A stretch of 64,000 bases of DNA from Endocalyx cinctus (Eukaryota > Ascomycota > Sordariomycetes > Amphisphaeriales > Apiosporaceae), in NCBI GenBank assembly GCA_001600455.1, contig BCKC01000011.1:895835-959834 (forward strand), read 5' to 3'. The translations under genes were made by a program, and so were the position numbers. Under the pieces are notes generated by a model, which saw nothing but the letters and a program-made list of their open reading frames with translations, had not been told where the DNA came from and made no database searches. This document shows positions 1 to 13,042 of the stretch, in pieces. Each line of letters begins with the position of its first letter. Position 1 is the stretch's first letter.

Positions 1-684
1 CGAAATCCCAAAGTTCTCACCACAAGACACTAAACCAAAACCGAAGTGGTAATACTGTGATAATATCAAATCCTATTTTTAGAGATCTCACTTGCATAGC
101 ACATCAAGCATCAATTTTTCCCAAAAAGATCTATCTCCCGATAATCGCCTTTTACGGATGATTAACTAAGCACGCCACAAGCGTCTTTTAATCCACCATC
201 TCCGATGTTCAGCTTCGGAATCAACTTCGTTCATGCTGCGGAATGGCAGGTCACCGAGATCAGAACGAGGAAGCCCTATTATCGCTAGTCCCTTTTCACA
301 CCGCTCATCCGTTATTCATCGTTAAATGACCTGAGAAGGCATATGTAATCCTAGTGGTCATCGGTTTTCGGTTATGAATTATCTAATGTAGATAATCACC
401 AAATAAACATTGAGACTGTATTTTGCTTCATATCAGATATGGAACTTTGTTATAAGGCTAAATGATTGCCATCCCGAGAATGGGAAATGTTCCGCATCTC
501 CGTAAACCACATCCTCACGTCTTTTGTTTTTATTCTCTTTTATATAGATAACCTTTTCTCTTTGAATGATTTACTTTTGATTCTTGTTACATTATCGCAT
601 CCCGGGGTAATATCCGGATACTATCTTTTGAATTTCTCTTTATCAAAGCAGTGGCAGTATCTGTTTCAGACATCACAAGACAAA
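1..684. other. Upstream region of the NR-PKS
   Basis: I see no gene here. The open frame that reads into the PKS from 466 begins with a TTG codon and is only an in-frame extension of exon 1; the first good ATG is at 685. A TATATAG string at 541-547 lies about 140 bp before that ATG and could be a TATA element. The divergent neighbour, if any, is outside the window. Confidence 0.5.
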
Positions 685-3600
685 ATGTCGTCCTACACTG
701 CCACTACTTCGGTAGCTTCAGAGAGCTACTATATGAAACTCCTGTATTTCAGTAATGAGTTTCCCCGCGATGATACCTCTAGCTTGGCACGAAACTTGAA
801 TATTCTCAGCAAGCAGAGACGACATCCCGTCTTGGCTCGTTTTCTGGATGAAGCTACCGAAGCTATCCGCACCGAGGTGCGACAGCTTCCCTCAGCTCGC
901 AGGGCTTTGGTCGATCCCTTTCAAAGTATTCTGGAGTTTGCAGACAGGCATGAGCTACGTAAGAGCCACCTCGGTGCATCAGTAGATGGTGTTCTTCTAG
1001 TCGCAGTCCAGGTTGGTACTTTGATCCAGTAAGTGATCTAATTATAATTTTGGGACATCTCCTGCTCAATTATTAACATGAATCTAAAGGTACTACGAAG
1101 AGAACCCTAATAGCTACGATTGGGTATCCGCAAATGGGGCTCTCGCCGGTCTGGGAATTGGTTTACTCGCCACTTCCGTTGTTTCCCTATCTCGCAATGT
1201 TTCTGACTTGGCGCTTGCCGGTGCTGAGGTTACACGACTAGCCTTCCGTTTGGGTGTTGTCGTAGACCGTGTATCCCAGAATTTGGAATCGACAGACCCA
1301 AGCTCTTCCCCAAGTTCCTGGGCTTATGTAGTTCCTGATATTGCCGCTGAGGATGTGCAGAAGGAGCTAGATGCAATGCATGCCTTGGAGGTGGGTTTCA
1401 GATTAATTATACAAACCCATGCAATGAGACACAAAGAAGAAAGAAAAAGAAATTAACTAACTTCCTATAGAATACCCCTAACACTAGCAAGATTTTCATC
1501 AGTGCCTCGAATGGTTCTTCCGTCACTATTAGCGGGCCTCCCTCCAGATTAACGCACCTTTTTCGTGTCTCTGAATTTTTCCGAGGCCGCAAGACCGCCA
1601 GTCTTCCGGTATACGGAGGTCTCTGCCACGCCGCTCACATCTTTAACGACGAACACGTACAAGAAGTTATCGGCGACAGCCCGATGCTGCGACAATTAAA
1701 TACCGAAGCTTCGCCCGGCGTGACGTCTTTCTCAACATCCACCGGTGTTGCTTTTGCTGCTAGTAACGCGCGCGAGTTGTTTGAGCAGATCATCTCGGAA
1801 ATCATGATGCGCCATATCCGATGGGACAAGGTCATCGACTCCGTTCTCGAACAAGCTTACACCACCTCCGCTTCAACTACTCAAATTATGATTTATCGGA
1901 ACTCTCTCCCGATTTATGATCTCATGTCGGCATTCTCATCAAGGCAGGCCAACATGGAGACCACCACCCTTGACTTGATTGCACCTATTGCCGCCAATGT
2001 TCAAACTTCAGGCGTTTCAGGGGGCTCTAACAAGTCCAAGATCGCTATAGTCGGCATGTCTTGCAGACTTCCCGGGGGTGCTACAGACACGGAGAAATTC
2101 TGGGAATTGTTAGAAAATGGTTTGGATGTGCACCGGAAAGTTCCTGCCGATCGCTTCGATATTGAGTCACACTATGACCCCCTAGGAAAGGCAATTAACG
2201 CTAGCCACACGGAATATGGCTGCTTTATAGACGAACCTGGTCTTTTCGATGCTCCTTTTTTTAACATGTCGCCTAGAGAGGCCCAACAAACCGACCCAAT
2301 GCAGCGATTAGCATTGGTTACTGCTTACGAAGCTCTAGAAAGGGCTGGTTACGTTGCCGATCGAACACCCGCCACTAACCTCCACCGCATAGGAACCTTC
2401 TACGGTCAAGCCTCTGATGATTAGTGAGTACTTATTTCAATATATAAACGATTATCCTTCTCTGCCTCATATGAAGAATCAATAACTGATTCATTCACTC
2501 CACCAGCCGCGAGGTAAATTCGGCCCAAGAAATCAGCACTTATTTTATCCCGGGAGGTTGCCGGGCCTTCGGCCCCGGACGTATCAACTACTTTTTCAAA
2601 TTCTCTGGTCCCAGCTTCAGTATCGATACAGCATGTTCGTCTAGCTTAGCTACCATTCAAGCAGCTTGCACGTCTCTTTGGAACGGCGAAACCGATACCG
2701 TCGTGGCCGGCGGTATGAACATCCTCACCAACTCGGATGCATTTGCTGGTCTTAGCAACGGTCACTTCCTCACCAAAACACCTAATGCCTGTAAGACTTG
2801 GGACTCGGAAGCAGATGGTTACTGCCGTGCCGATGGTATTGGCTCAATCGTAATGAAGCGTTTAGAAGATGCCGAAGCGGATAACGACAATATCATGGGT
2901 GTCATCCTGGGAGCTGCTACTAACCACTCCGCGGAAGCCGTATCCATCACACATCCTCATGCAGGCGCACAATCAATGCTCACGAGGAAAGTTCTTAGTG
3001 CTGCAGGCATCGACCCCTTTGATGTCAGCTTCGTGGAGATGCACGGTACTGGTACCCAGGCAGGTGACAAAGAGGAAATGAAATCAGTCACTGATGTTTT
3101 TGCGCCCGCCGGGCCGAAGTGGCGAAGCTCGAGGCGGCCACTTCACATTGGTGCGGTCAAATCCAATGTTGGTCACGGTGAAGCCGTCGCTGGTGTTACA
3201 GAGGTGATCAAGGTGTTACTCATGTTCCAAAAGGGCATGATCCCACCCCATATTGGAATCAAGAATGTAATAAACCCTGCTCTTCCTCGGGATCTCGAGA
3301 AGCGTGGCGTCCGCATTGCATACACTAAGCAGGCTTGGCCACGAGAAAATGATCGCAAGCGTATTGCTATGGTGAACAACTTCAGTGCCGCCGGCGGTAA
3401 CACCTCTCTTGCCATTGAAGAAGCACCAGCACTTAAGGTTATTGAGCCCGAGGATGTGGATCCAAGACCGACCCACGTTGTGACCGTTTCGGCAAAGAGC
3501 AAAGTATCGTTGGAAGGCAACCTGCAGCGCTTGATTGCGTACCTCGATGCTAATCCCGATGTATCCTTGGCCGATCTGTCTTACAGTACAACGGCGCGAA

Positions 3601-6384
3601 AGTATCACCACAACCGCAGAATTGCGGTGACTGCATCCGATGTCGATCAAATCAAGAGCAAGTTATCGGCACAGATGAAGTCGATCGAATCTCACAAGCC
3701 AATTCCGAACTCGCAACCACTCATCTCTTTCGCCTTCACTGGACAGGGAGCATCGCACAAATCGATGAACTTGCAACTCTTCCACGAGGAGCCCAATTTC
3801 AGATCTCACGTGCTACAGCTAGATTCACTTGCCCAGTCTCAAGGATTCCAGTCATTTATTCCTGTAATCGACGGCAGCTTCCCCAAAGATCATGCTCATT
3901 CAGCCGTCGTTACCCAAATGGCTCTCGTGGCGGTAGAAATCGCTCTTGCCAAGTACTGGACCTCTACTCTAGGCGTGGTTCCCAACATCGTTGTCGGACA
4001 CAGCTTAGGCGAGTATGCCGCTCTTCACGTAGCTGGTGTTCTCTCCGCTAGCGATGCTTTATACCTAGTTGGTCAGAGAGCCAAGCTTCTGGAGAGAAAG
4101 GTGAAGTCCGGTAGCCACAAGATGATGGCCGTTCGCGCTTCGTTGGCGGACATCGAAGAGTGCATCAAGAAGGTCGGCAAAGACGTGCCATATGAGGTCG
4201 CTTGCATCAACGGCCCCAAGGAGACCGTGCTCAGCGGGTTATGCGAAAACCTGGATGCTCTCATTCAACCACTTCAGGATACCGGGTATAAGTGTTTCAG
4301 CCTCGATGTAGCTTATGCTTTCCACTCGTCTCAAACAGACCCAATTCTCGAGGAATTTGAAGACTTAGCTTCGACTGGGGTCATCTTCCACGCTCCTACT
4401 TTACCTGTGATTTCGCCCTTGCTTGGCAAGGTTGTTTTCGATGGCAAGACTCTCAGCGCTCAATACTTACGAAAGGGCACTCGTGAGACCGTTAACTTCC
4501 TCGCCGGTTTGGAGAAGGCGGCACAGATGTCAATGGTTGACGATAACACTTTATGGGTAGAGATGGGACCTCACCCCGTCTGTGTCAACTTCGTCCGGGC
4601 AACTCTCCCGTCTGTAGGTGCGGCTATCCCTTCTCTTCGTAGGGACGAGAACAACTGGACTACTATTGCTCAGAGCTTGGCTACTCTCCATTGTGCCGGT
4701 GCCCCTATCAACTGGAGTGAGTACCACAAATCTTTCGAGAGGGGTATTCGACTACTTGATCTTCCCACCTATGCTTGGAACGATAAGAACTACTGGATTC
4801 AGTACAACGGTGACTGGGCTCTTACTAAGGGTAACACTTATTATGATGCCCAAAAGGCAGCCGCCGGGGAGTCGAAAGCGCTGCCCGCCCCTCGCTTATC
4901 TGATCTACAGACTTCATCCGTCCAGAAAATTATTAAAGAAAATTTCAACGGGATCGCGGGAACCGTGGTGATGCAATCAAACCTTATGGAACCAGACTTC
5001 CTTGCCGCAGCGTACGGTCACAAGATGAACGGCTGTGGAGTGGTCACTTCGGTAGGTCTCACAACTCGCGTTTCGCAATATAAGTTACTGTGTGTTTACT
5101 AACTGGTTTTAAAAGTCTATCCACGCCGACATTGCCTATACTCTTGGTTCTTACCTTCAAGGAAAGTTAATCCCAGGTGCTGACTTCGGCATGGACGTGG
5201 GGAACCTCGAGGTGGTCAAGGGTCTCGTTGCACAGAAGAACACCAAGGTTCCACAAATGATACAGGTCACCATTTCGACCGAAGACATCAACTCCCGTGT
5301 TGCGCATTTGACGTGGCAGAATGTCAGCGCATCGGGTGCCGCTGACGAACCTTTTGCGACTGGCACACTGTGCTTCGGCGACAAGAACGAATGGCTAGAG
5401 TCTTGGGTACCGCATACCCATCTTATCCAGGGTCGTATCGAAGCCCTCGAGGCCCTTGCTGCTCAGGGTATTGCAAACAAGTTATCTCACAACATGGCTT
5501 ACCTCATGTTTGCGAACAACTTAGTCGACTACGCGACCAAGTACCGCGGCATGCAGTCAGTCGTGATGAACGGCCTAGAGGCATTTGCTAACGTGACCCT
5601 GACTACCGAGAAGGGAGGCACCTGGACCATTCCCCCTTACTTCATCGATAGTGTTGCCCACTTGGCTGGTTTTGTCATGAATGTGTCCGACGCCATCGAT
5701 ACCAAGGCCAACTACTGCGTCACACCCGGATGGCGATCGATGCGCCTGGCTAAGCCCCTCGTGGCGGGTGCCAAGTACCAGTCGTACGTGAAGATGATCC
5801 CTACGATCGAGGATTCCTCCGTCTACCTCGGAGACGTCTACATTCTTCAGGACGGCGTCATCATGGGCTTCGTCGGAGCCATCAAGTTCCGCAGGTACCC
5901 GCGCATACTCCTGAACAGATTCTTCTCGGCTCCCGACGAGGCGTCATCTTCTCACGCAGCCGCCAAAACTCCAGCTGCGGCTAAACCGGCTGTCGCACCT
6001 GCCGTCAACAAGCAAAAGGCGATTGTCCCGGAACCTACCCAACCTGCTCCTACGCCTACTTCTGCTCCTGCTCCTGTATCTGCGCCTGCACCTGCGCCCG
6101 CACCTGCGCCCGCACCTGCTACTGAGACGCCGGAAGCTAGCACGGAGCAATCAGAAACGGTATCGGGAAAAGCTATAGCTCTTATTGCTCGCGAGGCCGC
6201 TTTGGAAGAATCTGACCTCCAAGACGAGACCAGCTTCGCCGAGCTGGGTGTGGACAGTTTGATGAGTCTGGTAATTTCAGAGAAATTTCGCGAAGAGTTG
6301 GGTGTCGTCGTATCCGGTAGTCTTTTCCTTGAGTACCCTACAATCGGGGACCTTCGAAGGTGGTTAGTGGAGTATTATAGCTAG
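685..6384 (+). CDS. Non-reducing polyketide synthase, SAT-KS-AT-PT-ACP, no TE
   Basis: Builds an unreduced aromatic polyketide from malonyl units. Five exons (introns 1029-1089, 1391-1470, 2424-2506, 5052-5115) give 1803 aa. The SAT domain is residues 1 to about 380. KS starts near 405 ([13 protein letters not shown]), with the nucleophile in DTACSSS near 575 and histidines in EMHGTGT (about 711) and NVGHGE (about 755). AT has GQGA near 942 and GHSLGE with its serine near 1031. The PT (product template) domain carries the likely catalytic His in YGHKMNG (about 1371) and Asp in PYFIDS (about 1558). An Ala/Pro-rich linker precedes one ACP (LGVDSL, Ser about 1762). The protein stops about 40 residues after the ACP serine, so no TE, methyltransferase or reductase domain follows; release needs a separate enzyme or non-enzymatic cyclisation. 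The SAT nucleophile motif GxCxG reads GLGIG (Gly137), so starter loading may be inactive. The start is the first ATG giving a full SAT. Confidence 0.95.
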
Positions 6385-7288
6385 ATAACGAGTTATTGAT
6401 GTTATTTTGGATTGGAGTGAGTTCCGTTACGATATATATGGGTTTTGTTCCTTTTTTTCTTTTTGGTAGTTTTGTTCATTTAGATAGACTTACGTTCCTC
6501 ACGTTTCCATTTTCTAAAAATATTTAAAATATAAACGGTTTTCCTTCTTCATTAAACTCGGAGGCTTCGATTTCTTACTTGAAATATGCTTGATTGCTGA
6601 GGACTATTAACTAATATTGATAAATGAATAGAGAATGAATGTCAGGATAACAATCATCTTTAAGAATCTTTAGAATCTAGGTATCAGTGATTTTAATTTC
6701 TTCGAAAATATTGAAACAAAAGTAGTTGACAGTAAACAATTGTACGTAGAGAAAATACACATATAGGCCCTATTATACCAAGTTCCTACACTTGTTGAAG
6801 AAAATGGTTTATATATACCCTAGATGTGCTGGCCTGTATCACCAGGTATCGTCAAATTCTCTGGGTTAAGTAATCTTTTCAATAAATTCATCATATCAGC
6901 TTTGGTCTAGAATCGACTGATCGTACATTACTTATGTTTAAGTTACTTTTTATACTAAAGAATATTAAAGGTTCAATGCGTATACTACGAAGACCATCTT
7001 TTAACTGGTTAACAATTTTAAAGCAGGTTAGAAGAAGTCTTTGAGCCCGATCACGTAAACTTATTTTATCGTCCCGCTAATACTAGAATCGTGCTCGTCT
7101 CCTCCCAAGAAGTTGATCATGTAGACCTATACGCAGGATCATCTGCACTACACTAACTATCTCATACATAGTACAAAAAATCGTATCTGTTCTGTTCTGT
7201 ATATATTGCTATCGTGTATGAGACGAGTTTCATAAGGCATTGCGGCGGCAGCCCTTGTATCGGGCGACGTCAATATTGTCCCTTGATT
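6385..7288. other. Intergenic, convergent
   Basis: AT-rich spacer between the 3' ends of the NR-PKS and the HET gene. I recognise no coding sequence, repeat or RNA gene in it. The T-rich stretch just after 6384 probably belongs to the PKS 3' untranslated region. Confidence 0.5.
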
Positions 7289-9148
7289 TTAGATAATCAC
7301 TAGTGGTCTAGATTCGGACTTGTCTTTCATATTTTCGTCGTCCATAAATTCAACAAGATAACATTCCCCAATAAGGTTATAAAACTGACCCCCCGCATCG
7401 CCATCGACAGAGACCTTTCTCATCACGAAAGGAACAGATGCCCCGTCTATAGCGAATATGATGTCATTTTCCCGGGCGTTCTCCGGCGCCAATCCGATTT
7501 GGTGACTATCCGTAACGAAAAACCTTCGCTTATCGCACGCGGCGAAAATACGTTCTGCCTCCCGCATGTAACTTGGGGGCATCGGATTCATGATATCCCG
7601 GAGATGATGGGCGGACGATGGAGATGTGGATAGGCGATAAGACCCCTTGTATTTCTCAGTTTCCGGTGCCACGAAGCTATCTTCATCCGCCAGATAGTTC
7701 ACTATACGAGCAAGGCCGATCCGTATGGCATGTTTGTAACAGAAGTTTCCTGCGACTAAAAGGCGATAAAATGATAATGTGTCCACCTCTGCGGGCCTTA
7801 ACTGCTGCCAGTCCGACAGAGGGAATTTCTCGTTCTCGATATCGCATAGACCGCCGATACTAGTCACAACGCCGCGCTCAACAGCTCCGACGTGCAACTC
7901 GTGAGATTTAGATAATTTATAGTCCCAAATTGCAGAAGAGGGACATTTAGGGTCATGTAGCTTGGTTTTCTTTTGTCTGTACGCAGATTCATGCGTTTGT
8001 GACCAATCTGGCGCCCATGATGGTATAGATTCCAACCTGGAAACCCCAGCGACGTATCGAAGGATGTCAAGTCCAACAAGCTTCAGAAAATAGACGGTAA
8101 TTTTTACGAAAACATCAGAAGGGGAAAGGTTATAATTCATAATCTCCATCGGCAGCAGCGCGGAATTGTCTGGTAGTGGCGGGGTCGAGTCAGTAGAGGA
8201 CTCGACGTGCTTGGCACGGATGAGCTGCCGCTCTCGTGCTAACAAAGGAACGATAGCAAACAGCTTATCACGTGGATCTGTGGCACCGCACGGCCTAGTT
8301 TCTTCAAGCATTTGCAGAAGTTTTCGCGCTGTATGATCCCAATAACGAGACTCACTTCGAGAGGAGTACTTGATGACAAACGGGACGTGCTCTACCCATT
8401 TGCTAGCCAAGTTATATTGCATAAAGTCTCCAAAGACTTTCCAAGAGAGTTCTTTCTGGCCACAGTAGACGATGGCCCTCTGCGCCGAGGTTATTTCTTG
8501 CAGTACCCATATGCGACTAAACCAAGGCTTTCGGAATAGCGATACGACGCAGTTATCGGGTCCACTTGATAAAAGTCCGACCTGCGGTGAATTACCTCCG
8601 GTCTCGCCATAATCGGGCGGATTGACAATGTTTTCTATGGTATCTATCGCCGCATCGCTTTCTTCGTCGCCTTCCCCGAGCGAAACCAAAACGGTGCTGG
8701 CTTTTGTATAGATCTGAGTTATGAGACCAAGTTGGTGGTTTTTCTCGGTTTTTGAATCCTGGTCGATGCAGATTGCATCGATCCATAGCACTCGGCGCTC
8801 GTCAGCTCTACGCAGCCGTCGGAGGGCCCACCAACAATTGGCGGTAACCTTTTTCACAACTGGCACATATTTTTGATCATTCTCACCATCATGATCATCA
8901 TTATCGGTAGATATCATAATGGTTTTGGCCCCGACCGTGTCCCCCCAGGCATATGATAGAGCCTCGTAAGTGGGAGTCTCTGATAGTTGAGAATTTTTCA
9001 GCTTCACGAAGATGACGTCATTTTCCTGACCAGGCTCGAGATAGATCAGCCGAAAAGAGTCATTCCGCTGGAGAGGATGCCCTAAGTACGAGCAAGAAGT
9101 AGTCAGCTCTGATGATATTACCGGTGTAATGCGAATTTTTACCTGCAT
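7289..9148 (-). CDS. HET-domain (heterokaryon incompatibility-type) protein
   Basis: HET proteins mediate non-self recognition and cell death after hyphal fusion; most paralogues have no tested role. One exon of 619 aa from the ATG at 9148; a GTG-started frame extends 7 codons upstream. The three HET blocks are present near the N-terminus: YEALSYAWGD (about residue 60-70), LWIDAICIDQ (about 120-130) and SRIWVLQE (about 215). The C-terminal block around ECYLVEFMD (about 590) is typical of the long HET-only family, in which it follows a segment of the type GDIIFAIDGASVPFVMR. No NACHT, WD40 or ankyrin repeats are attached. The frame is intact. It lies tail-to-tail with the NR-PKS and shows no sign of belonging to that pathway. 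Confidence 0.9.
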   Translation of the reverse strand: MQVKIRITPVISSELTTSCSYLGHPLQRNDSFRLIYLEPGQENDVIFVKLKNSQLSETPTYEALSYAWGDTVGAKTIMISTDNDDHDGENDQKYVPVVKKVTANCWWALRRLRRADERRVLWIDAICIDQDSKTEKNHQLGLITQIYTKASTVLVSLGEGDEESDAAIDTIENIVNPPDYGETGGNSPQVGLLSSGPDNCVVSLFRKPWFSRIWVLQEITSAQRAIVYCGQKELSWKVFGDFMQYNLASKWVEHVPFVIKYSSRSESRYWDHTARKLLQMLEETRPCGATDPRDKLFAIVPLLARERQLIRAKHVESSTDSTPPLPDNSALLPMEIMNYNLSPSDVFVKITVYFLKLVGLDILRYVAGVSRLESIPSWAPDWSQTHESAYRQKKTKLHDPKCPSSAIWDYKLSKSHELHVGAVERGVVTSIGGLCDIENEKFPLSDWQQLRPAEVDTLSFYRLLVAGNFCYKHAIRIGLARIVNYLADEDSFVAPETEKYKGSYRLSTSPSSAHHLRDIMNPMPPSYMREAERIFAACDKRRFFVTDSHQIGLAPENARENDIIFAIDGASVPFVMRKVSVDGDAGGQFYNLIGECYLVEFMDDENMKDKSESRPLVII

Positions 9149-11063
9149 AATCCATCTTGTACTCGTCACGAACTGGGGCTCAGGTTAAGGCGGGTGACTC
9201 TGAATAAAATGAGACAAATGTCTTGACATTCCTACTTTGTATACACAGTATACTATATACAGAACCCCCGGCCCTAGACTGAAGTGGGCCGGTGGGGTGA
9301 AGTTATTTTTGTTCGTGGCGGTACCGGGACAGCGGGGCATTACAAGGGTATACTCTTACAGGGTAACTCCCGAGGCCAGTTCCTTGTACAGAAAGTCCTC
9401 TTTGAAGGGGGAAAAATACAATGATCCATTAAACCTCTAGTTATTTATTCGGTCTCGATGTTGAATGAAATTAATTTCTACTCGATAAAAATACTGGAAG
9501 TATAATTTAAAAATAAAGGAGAGACATAGAATAAGAAAGGTAAGGTTAACTTGGTACTGTTAGAGCTACTTACACAGTAAGGCCGATAATTTAATTGTGT
9601 AATATTACGCGAGATTGCGAGATAATGTAGAAAGAAGCCAATACAAAATAAATATGTAGTTACGACTGCGGTAGCTAATATTTGAGATTGAGGTAATAAT
9701 GCAATGTTACTTGACTAAGTGTCGTTTGACATAATTCTATAAGACTGAAGTATCTTTACAATGGCAGTGCCTTCTAATTTAAGAGGTAAGTTCTATTATT
9801 TCTCAACAATAGGGATATAAGGTAAAGTACTAAAGCGAGTTGAGTAAGGAATTGTTTAAAGTCACTCAGCATTTGCTATTTCGTCGGTTTCGTTTAGTAG
9901 AGGAAGCTCTAATATATAGTCTGAAACCATATTTAAGTTTGCTTATAATGTAATAATTGGCGGTAATGTACAGAGCCTACTCTCTATTTCTGATCTTATG
10001 CATTAATATCAGCACCTTTCGATATGGGAACTTACAGAATCCGAGTAATTGTTATTCAGCATGAAGAAAGATGTTATGCGGTCTCGCCTTTCGAATTGCG
10101 GGTGACAAGATCAGCTTTGTGTAGAAGAAAATTTTCATATCTCTTGAGCACTTGGTCAGTGTACTCCTGAGATGTATACTTCAGCGGTGAACAATTCATA
10201 TCGCGGTCGATAAACTTTATTATGTGGGTGAATAGACTGCAATCAATACTCAAGTTATCGTGCTTGCCAAAGGCCAATGCCGAAATGATGCAGAGTATAT
10301 TCGTGCTAATATAAAGTAATTATTATTGGCCAGCATCACATGAAAACCCCATAATTATAAACAAATGATCCTGAGTCTCAGTCCAAGCTATATTCTTTTT
10401 GTAAGGCTTTAAATGTCTTAGGGGTGATGTTAAGTCTCAGATATGCTATAATACTGACAAGAATATCAAGAACGAGAGGTCTTTTCACACTTGAAGGTGT
10501 GATACCTTGATGAGTTAATCAATTGAGTAGTTTATGAGAATGAATTTTTCTTCTTCTTTAAAGTGTATAAGTTATAACTGTGTAACTTATAACCTCATTA
10601 AATAAAAGGTAAATTTACAAGACAAAGGGTGCGTACTTGTAGTAGTAGTTAATAGAGGCTAATTAAGTTTCAAGCATGGCTAAGCGCTGGATAATGTGGG
10701 AGTAAACAGGGATCGTGTTTAAGGCATTTCATTAATTACGTTTTATTGGATGAACGGACTTGAAAGACTCCAGGCATCACCGTTGGACGAGACTAATTAG
10801 GCAGTTAAATTGTTACATGATTCCCCACGTTGTTTCCATAACCACGGCCATTGGTTTCCGGTCAAAGGAGGCGCATATATAGAAACATTACTATCCTAGG
10901 ATCGTCACACGGTCACCGAATGAACACATGTGGCTTAACATGATGATCAACTAGAAAGAGAGACTAACTTGCAGTATTTAAGTTCGCAAGATTTACCATG
11001 TTATTTAATTAAATCTTGATAATCCTCGGCTCTTCGAGTTCCTCCTGTTTTCTCGTCATCGCA
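9149..11063. other. Gene-poor AT-rich intergenic region
   Basis: About 1.9 kb with no gene I can support, apart from one weak coding-like stretch on the minus strand near 10074-10320 that is listed separately. A TATATAG string near 10876-10882 lies about 185 bp before the phosphatase start and may be its TATA element. Confidence 0.45.
10074..10310 (-). other. Possible gene relic or lone terminal exon, unknown
   Basis: An open stretch preceded by an acceptor-like TATATTAG encodes about 78 residues with protein-like composition, including FTHIIKFIDRDMN and YTSQEYTDQVLKRYENFLL, and ends at TAA. No upstream exon with matching character was found. I do not recognise a family. It could be the remains of a deleted gene, or chance. 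Confidence 0.2.
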
Positions 11064-11746
11064 ATGCATTTTTATCACTTCATCGCTCAAGCCGTCCTCA
11101 TCGGCTCTGTCGCCGCGGCGGATCCCACCGTTTACCTCATCCGCCATGGCGAAAAGCCCGACAGCGGTAATGGCCTGAGCGCGGCCGGAATGCAGCGCGC
11201 TCAATGTCTCCGCTCGGTATTCGGTGCTAGCTCATCTTACCAGATTGGATATATTATGGCACAAGAATATAAAGCAGGTAAGTCAAGTAGTCGACTGTTT
11301 CTGAGTGTAAATATGTCTTATATAACTAACTGTTTCCCAGATGGCAAGCGTAAGAGACCGTATGACACTGTGCTTCCGTTAGCTGAGGACCTTGGCTTGA
11401 CCGTCGACACCTCCTGCGATCGTGACGATGCGAAGTGCGTCGAGGATGTGGTGAAGGGGTATTCGGGCTCGGGTAATATTCTTATTTGCTGGGAGCACGA
11501 CGCGCTTTCAGATATCGTGGATGAGCTGGGCGCGAAGAAAGATGACGTCCCAGAATATCCAGATGATAGGTATGTTTCCTTCTTTTTTTTTTTTTCAGTC
11601 TTATATATAATTGTTACCAAAACACCCAAGCTAGAGACTAACAAGATCTTAATTTCAGATTCGATATTATTTGGACGGATCTGTACTCATATGATGATGG
11701 CGTCACAAGTGAAACGTCGGAAAACTGCCCGGGATTGGATTCTTAA
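11064..11746 (+). CDS. Secreted histidine-phosphatase (phosphoglycerate mutase-like) protein
   Basis: Three exons (introns 11278-11340 and 11570-11658) encode 176 aa. A signal peptide covers about residues 1-19 (MHFYHFIAQAVLIGSVAAA). The RHG signature of the histidine phosphatase superfamily follows at once (YLIRHGEKP, His about 26), and the second catalytic His lies in CWEHDAL (about 125). The protein is short for a phosphatase and resembles the small fungal branch 1 proteins. Its substrate is unknown. The end differs from a straight reading of the second exon: the third exon ends CPGLDS. Intron 2 contains a long T run. Secretion is inferred from the leader. Confidence 0.85.
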
Positions 11747-13042
11747 TTTTATTCCCAACCAAATATGAAATCTGGATCATTTCTCGTATGATAAATATTG
11801 TCCAATTGTAGAATTATATCAGACACTAGCCAACACTTCAATCACATAAGGTGCTGGCATCATAACTTCAATAAGATAGCGAAATGAACTTTTAAACAGA
11901 TAATTTCGCCAAAATTAATTCTCCAATATCTGTACCATCAGCGAGTACTTCTACTTTCTTTGCTACAACTTGAGATATTATAACGAGGGTAGGAACAATT
12001 CGTCCAACCACCGACATGGTATTAAATCCAAATGTCACGAAGTGGCTGAAAGTATCGCCCACCCGTCGGCCGCTTAAGAGTCACAAGTATGGACTTATAT
12101 GGAGAATAATAGTTACTACCTGTAGGAATCATTACCCTGCTATAATGATACATGAAGAAATTGACCCTTTTTTTCTGCTACGGAACTTTTCGCTACTGTG
12201 CGAGGAAATTGTGTCAAGACAAAAAAGTTGAAATAAACATATTTACAGTTGCGTATTTTTTTTTCTTGTCTAAATTTTGATTATATATGATATGTATGAA
12301 ATACAAAGCCGGTCACTCCATTATTACTTTCACCAAGTATTTATTTTCGATTCAGTTCTTTCATATGTTACCTCTCGTGTCTCGAAATTTGTCTACCGAT
12401 GGCTGGCGCAGCATTTCCAGTCGAGTCGAAATTAGTTTTGTTAATTATAGACATGTCAGATCTAGCTTGTAAGATAATATGGGGAAATAATCACGCTAAC
12501 ATCAATCCTTAGACAAATCGTGCTTATATCCGTCACCTTCAACCCATTCCGGAAATCCGTGCACGATATAGTGAGACAGATGATCAGTTCTAGCACCCAT
12601 ATACCGATCATTATAAATCACTTGTATATTTACATTTCTTTAAGCTACGAAAAATACTTCTTGGCATCTTAAGAATGTGTCAGCCTCGAGAAACGTAATT
12701 GGCAGAATGTGTTACCAGTAAATTACTCGACTCCATGAACGGGATCGGGATAGGACTCCATAATGTCATCAGAAGGATCAGACTAAAGTCTCGTGAGGAT
12801 GATTATATCCACAAGTCTTGGCAAGCTGATATTTTGACGTGAGCATCGCCATAGCCCGAGTACTCTATCCATCTAGGATATATATCCGACAATATAAGTA
12901 GAGATGAATCAACCAGTACCTTAGAAATAACAATAGAGACACTCGCGAATTTTCAAAAAAAAAAAAAAACAGGCACCCGAACAGGTAGCCATCTCACAAT
13001 TTCTCTGCTAAACCCCAAGCCTGAATTTTTCCACATTACACG
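11747..13042. other. Intergenic
   Basis: No recognisable gene. An adenine run of about 15 lies near 12955-12970. A perfect 12-bp palindrome, GGATATATATCC, at 12876-12887 is about 160 bp upstream of the esterase start and may overlap its TATA region. Confidence 0.45.

Noticed and set aside
3173..3650. Minus-strand frames of 115 and 144 codons inside the NR-PKS
   Set aside because: Antisense to the KS domain; no recognisable domain or splice context.
5944..6150. Two overlapping minus-strand frames rich in Arg or Gly/Ala
   Set aside because: They are the complement of the Ala/Pro-repeat linker of the NR-PKS and have no independent features.
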